Assembly (NCBI GenBank): GCA_964551435.1 | Contig: CAZKBS010000008.1 | Span: 1 to 64,000, forward strand | Source: UBA2020 sp964551435 | GTDB taxonomy: Bacteria > Pseudomonadota > Alphaproteobacteria > Micavibrionales > UBA2020 | Length of the DNA: 64,000 nucleotides | Direction: 5' to 3' | Part shown: positions 60,926 through 64,000 of the stretch, in pieces | Numbering within the stretch: position 1 is the first letter of the stretch | How the letters are laid out: each line of letters opens with the position of its first letter | Notes under the pieces: generated by a model | Told to the model about the DNA's origin: nothing | Databases searched by the model: none | The model's input: only the letters and a program-made list of their open reading frames with translations | Position numbers and translations under genes: made by a program

Positions 60926-63703
60926 ATGGCCGAGAAAAAAGATTTTCTGTTTGATCCCGCCCGCAACCCGCTCTACCGCGACGATTACCGCCCGACGGAA
61001 TACAAAATTCCCGCGGTGAAGCTCGACATTGCTCTGGATGAAACCCAGACCGTGGTCACCAGCCGTATCCATGTCACGCGCAACCCCGACCTGCCCAATG
61101 CCGGCGGCGCGCTGGTGCTGGATGGCGAAGGTCTCAAGCTCAAATCCCTCAAGATCATCGAAAACGGCGTGGCGCGCGATATGGACCGCAGCGAATTTGT
61201 GGTGACGGATAAAAACCTGATCCTCAAAAACCCGCCCGCGCAGCCGTTCGACGTCGAAATCGTCACCGAAATCAATCCGGCGGAAAACACCACGCTGTCC
61301 GGTATTTACATGGCGGGCGATATCCTGTGTTCGCAGTGCGAGGCGCAGGGATTCCGCCGCATTACCTATTTCCTCGACCGTCCCGACAATCTCGCGACCT
61401 ATGACGTGACGCTGACGGGCGATAAACAGAAATTCCCGGTGCTGCTGTCGAACGGCAACGGCGAGCCTTCCAAAACCACCGACAACGGCGACGGCACGCA
61501 CAGCATCAACTGGAAAGATCCGTGGCCGAAGCCGAGCTATCTGTTCGCGGTTGTCGCGGGCGATATGCATGTGCTCGAAGATACCTTCACCACCATGAAC
61601 GGCAAAAAAGTCGACCTGCGTATTTATGTGCAGGACGGATACGAAGACAAAATCACCTGGGCCATGGAATCGCTGAAGCGTTCGATGAAATGGGACGAAG
61701 ACCGTTATGGCCGTGAATACGACCTTGATTGCTTCCACATCGTCGCCGTTGATAAATTCAACGCGGGCGCGATGGAAAACAAGGGCCTGAACGTTTTCAA
61801 CGTGAAATACCTTGTCGGCAGCGCCGAAGTTTCCACCGACGACGAGCTGATTGATATCGAAGCCGTCATCGGCCACGAATATTTCCACAACTATTCCGGC
61901 GACCGCGTCACCGTGCGCGACTGGTTCGAACTGACACTGAAAGAAGGTTTCACCGTCCTGCGTGACCGCCAGTTCACCGAAGACATGCACTCCAAGGAAA
62001 TCAAGCGTATCGACGATGCTGTCGGCCTGCGCTCCGCCCAGTTCATGGAAGATGCCGGCCCGACGTCGCACCCCATCCGCCCCGACCGCGTGGAGGAATT
62101 CGACAACATCTATACCGGCACCATCTACGAAAAAGGCTCCCACGTGCTGGGCATGCTGCACACCATGATGGGCGAAGCCACATGGCGCGCGGCGACCGAC
62201 GAATATTTCCGCCGCTTCGATGGTCAGGCTGTCACCTGCGATGATTTCGTGGACGTGATGCAGGAAGTATCTGGCATCGACCTCACGCAGTTCCGCCAGT
62301 GGTACAACCAGTCCGGCACGCCGGAAATCAGCTACACGGGCGATTATGATGCAGCCAGCAGAACCTACCGCCTGACGCTGACGCAAAACACGCCGCCCAC
62401 GGCAGACCAGCCCGCGAAAGTGCCGCTGCATATACCCATCGCCGTCGGTCTGATCGGCCAGAGCGGCAAGGACGTGCCCCTCACCCTCGCCGGCGACACA
62501 GCGGGCAGCACCGCGCCGACCACGCGCGTGCTGCACCTGACCGAAGCCAGCCAGACGTTCGAATTCAAAAACATCGACGGGCCCGTGGTGCCGTCCATCC
62601 TGCGCGGTTTCTCCGCCCCCGTAAAAGTCACGACCCAGCCGACCGACGATGAACTCGTCTTCCGCATGGCGCACGACAGCGACGGTTTCAACAAATATGA
62701 AGCAACCGAACGCCTGATGGTCAAAACTCTGCACAAGCTCATCAAACAGGCCGAAAACGACCTGCCGCTGACACTGGAGCAAGGCTTCATCGACGCTTAT
62801 GGCGAAAACGTCAAAAATGCGCTGACGGGCGATCTGGCGTTCAACGCGCGCACGCTCGGCCTGCCGCCTTATAACATCATCATTCAGGACCTCAAAACCC
62901 TCGACCCCGATGCGGTTTCCGAAGCGATTGATTTCATGAAGACCACGCTGGCCAAAACCTATGCGGAGGAATTCAAGAATATCTACACCGCCACCGCCGC
63001 GCCCGCGGGCGAGACCTATAACGTCGTACCGACACAGGTCGGACGCCGCGAGCTGCACAACACCGCCCTTGGCTTCATTGGCAAACTAGAAACACCGGAT
63101 GCCGCGCTGGATGCCGTTGCGCAGTATGGACATTCCAAAAACATGACCGAAAAACTGGCCGCACTGGGTGTGATGACCCGCATGACCAACAAAGACGCCG
63201 TGCTGGTTGCGGACAAGCTGCTGGAAGATTTCTATGGCCGTTACAAGGATAACAACAACCTTGTCGACAAATGGCTGTCGCTGCAGGCGGGACGCCCGGC
63301 CGACGGTGCGCTGGATCGCGTGCGCGAGTTGATGAAACACGAAGCCTACGACGCGACCAACCCCAACAAGGTTTACGCGCTGATTGGCGGCTTCACGTCC
63401 GGCAATCCGTCCGCCTTCCACGACAAGGATGGCAGCGGGTATAAGTTCCTCGCGGATACCATCATCGACCTCAACGATGTGAATGCGAAAACGGCGACCA
63501 ACCTTGCCAAACGCTTCACGCAGTTCAAGCGCTACGACGCAGACCGTCAGGTGCTGATGATTGCGCAGATGGAACGTATCATGGCCGTGCCGACGCTGGA
63601 TATCGGCATCAAGGAAATCATCGGCAAGGCGCTGGATACGGTGGAGAAAAAACCCACCAACGACAACGCCCGCAAAGCCGCTCCCGCGCGCAAGCAGGGC
63701 TGA
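60926..63703 (+). CDS. pepN: Aminopeptidase N (M1)
   Basis: A 925-residue zinc metalloprotease that removes N-terminal residues from peptides. The exopeptidase motif is NAGAMENKGLNVFN and the zinc site VIGHEYFHNYSG with a later Glu in WFELTLKEG. The length and architecture (M1 N-domain, thermolysin-like domain, Ig-like domain and large helical C-domain) match the proteobacterial PepN. ATG 60926 has GGAG 11 bases before it; an upstream ATG at 60905 is possible. Preceded by a Fur-like site. Confidence 0.96.
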   Translation: MAEKKDFLFDPARNPLYRDDYRPTEYKIPAVKLDIALDETQTVVTSRIHVTRNPDLPNAGGALVLDGEGLKLKSLKIIENGVARDMDRSEFVVTDKNLILKNPPAQPFDVEIVTEINPAENTTLSGIYMAGDILCSQCEAQGFRRITYFLDRPDNLATYDVTLTGDKQKFPVLLSNGNGEPSKTTDNGDGTHSINWKDPWPKPSYLFAVVAGDMHVLEDTFTTMNGKKVDLRIYVQDGYEDKITWAMESLKRSMKWDEDRYGREYDLDCFHIVAVDKFNAGAMENKGLNVFNVKYLVGSAEVSTDDELIDIEAVIGHEYFHNYSGDRVTVRDWFELTLKEGFTVLRDRQFTEDMHSKEIKRIDDAVGLRSAQFMEDAGPTSHPIRPDRVEEFDNIYTGTIYEKGSHVLGMLHTMMGEATWRAATDEYFRRFDGQAVTCDDFVDVMQEVSGIDLTQFRQWYNQSGTPEISYTGDYDAASRTYRLTLTQNTPPTADQPAKVPLHIPIAVGLIGQSGKDVPLTLAGDTAGSTAPTTRVLHLTEASQTFEFKNIDGPVVPSILRGFSAPVKVTTQPTDDELVFRMAHDSDGFNKYEATERLMVKTLHKLIKQAENDLPLTLEQGFIDAYGENVKNALTGDLAFNARTLGLPPYNIIIQDLKTLDPDAVSEAIDFMKTTLAKTYAEEFKNIYTATAAPAGETYNVVPTQVGRRELHNTALGFIGKLETPDAALDAVAQYGHSKNMTEKLAALGVMTRMTNKDAVLVADKLLEDFYGRYKDNNNLVDKWLSLQAGRPADGALDRVRELMKHEAYDATNPNKVYALIGGFTSGNPSAFHDKDGSGYKFLADTIIDLNDVNAKTATNLAKRFTQFKRYDADRQVLMIAQMERIMAVPTLDIGIKEIIGKALDTVEKKPTNDNARKAAPARKQG

Positions 63704-63718
63704 TAGACACGACAAACA

Positions 63719-63757
63719 AAAAACGGCGGCCGGAGAATTTCCGCGCCGCCGTTTTTG
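63719..63757. terminator. Bidirectional intrinsic terminator after pepN
   Basis: AAAAACGGCGGC pairs with GCCGCCGTTTTT around a loop of about 14 bases. It lies between pepN and a convergent gene. Confidence 0.85.
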
Positions 63758-63773
63758 TTTGCTAAAAGCGTGA

Positions 63774-64000
63774 TTAACGCTGGTTGCCCTTCATATCGAT
63801 TTCAAGACCGTCATAGGCCGGACGGATATCCGGCGGCAGCTCGTCGCACAGGGTTTTATAATCCATATGCGTCGTCAGGACGGTGATATAGGTCATTTTC
63901 GGCTTCAAAATCGCCGCCCATTCTTTCACACGCCGCAAATTCGCGTGGGTCATGACGCTCTCTTTGTGATAGCTGCTGGCATCAACCACCCATGTTTCAA
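63774..64000 (-). CDS. MBL-fold metallohydrolase, C-terminal part (runs off window)
   Basis: The last 75 or so residues of a gene that continues beyond the right edge. VVDASSYHKES, a loop around THANLRRVKEW, and YITVLTTHMDYKTLCDELP, followed by IRPAYDGLEID, fit the C-terminus of PhnP/lipoate-associated metallo-beta-lactamase-fold hydrolases common in Alphaproteobacteria. The frame is open to the window end. Confidence 0.75.
   Translation of the reverse strand, partial: ETWVVDASSYHKESVMTHANLRRVKEWAAILKPKMTYITVLTTHMDYKTLCDELPPDIRPAYDGLEIDMKGNQR

Noticed and set aside
60902..63058. A 718-codon minus-strand frame
   Set aside because: Antisense shadow of pepN; no motif, and it ends inside a confirmed gene.

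Overview
The window looks like a chromosomal segment of an alphaproteobacterium, moderately GC-rich and densely coded on both strands. The clearest sign is a gene neighbourhood conserved across Alphaproteobacteria and found nearly whole here: hflX-hfq-dat-trkA-ntrX-ntrY-ntrC-ntrB, ispDF, a cinA-type gene, ratA, lipA, lpd, pdhC-pdhB-pdhA, ftsB, kdsA, eno, then pyrG-secG-ppiD and tpiA. A fused ispDF, an E1-beta subunit with its own lipoyl domain, and a GAAC-N7-GAA(C/T)-type SOS box at lexA fit the same class. Several orphan small membrane proteins suggest a less-studied lineage. A Micavibrio-like group is possible, but this is inference. No rRNA, tRNA, CRISPR array, prophage or insertion sequence was seen.

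Layout. Positions 1-1166 hold unassigned sequence and an aldo/keto reductase. Positions 1291-4812 hold the most unusual locus: a strong sigma70-like promoter with a Fur-type palindrome directly behind the -10, then a nicotianamine-synthase-like gene, a DapE-like M20 hydrolase with a histidine-rich N-terminus, and a GNAT acetyltransferase, all overlapping, followed by an orphan membrane protein. Positions 5043-18377 carry mazG, a small membrane protein, an IMPase-family phosphatase, hflX, hfq, a HAD phosphatase, a D-amino acid transaminase, trkA and the two nitrogen-type two-component systems. Positions 18542-29877 run through isoprenoid and phospholipid synthesis (ispDF, pgpA), pncC, ratA, lipA, a HAD phosphatase, a cysteine-rich membrane protein, lpd, the pyruvate dehydrogenase genes and ftsB. 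Positions 30042-41046 hold kdsA, eno, ppa, pyrG, secG, ppiD, tpiA and some exported proteins.

Positions 41195-46628 carry lexA, a DUF2061 protein, comEC, gltX and another small membrane protein. Positions 46912-52395 hold fadE, an orphan gene, gltA and a membrane protein. Positions 52389-55994 hold a queuosine-salvage (DUF2419/Qng1-type) protein, an alpha/beta hydrolase and an MsbA-type exporter. The end carries a patatin-like phospholipase, a class IIA HAD, a HIT protein, an orphan, an MBL-fold hydrolase, pepN with a second Fur-like site, and the 3' part of another MBL-fold gene.

Functionally most of the window is central metabolism: pyruvate to acetyl-CoA (pdhABC, lpd, lipA), citrate synthase, lower glycolysis (eno, tpiA), fatty acid oxidation (fadE), and envelope synthesis (kdsA, msbA, pgpA, ispDF). 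Nitrogen regulation, RNA chaperoning and SOS control are also present. Against that background the candidates for new biology are the Fur-boxed NAS/M20/GNAT operon, the membrane-anchored cysteine-rich protein coupled to lpd, and a scattered set of glycine-rich membrane proteins with proline-rich tails, mostly sitting just 3' of housekeeping genes.
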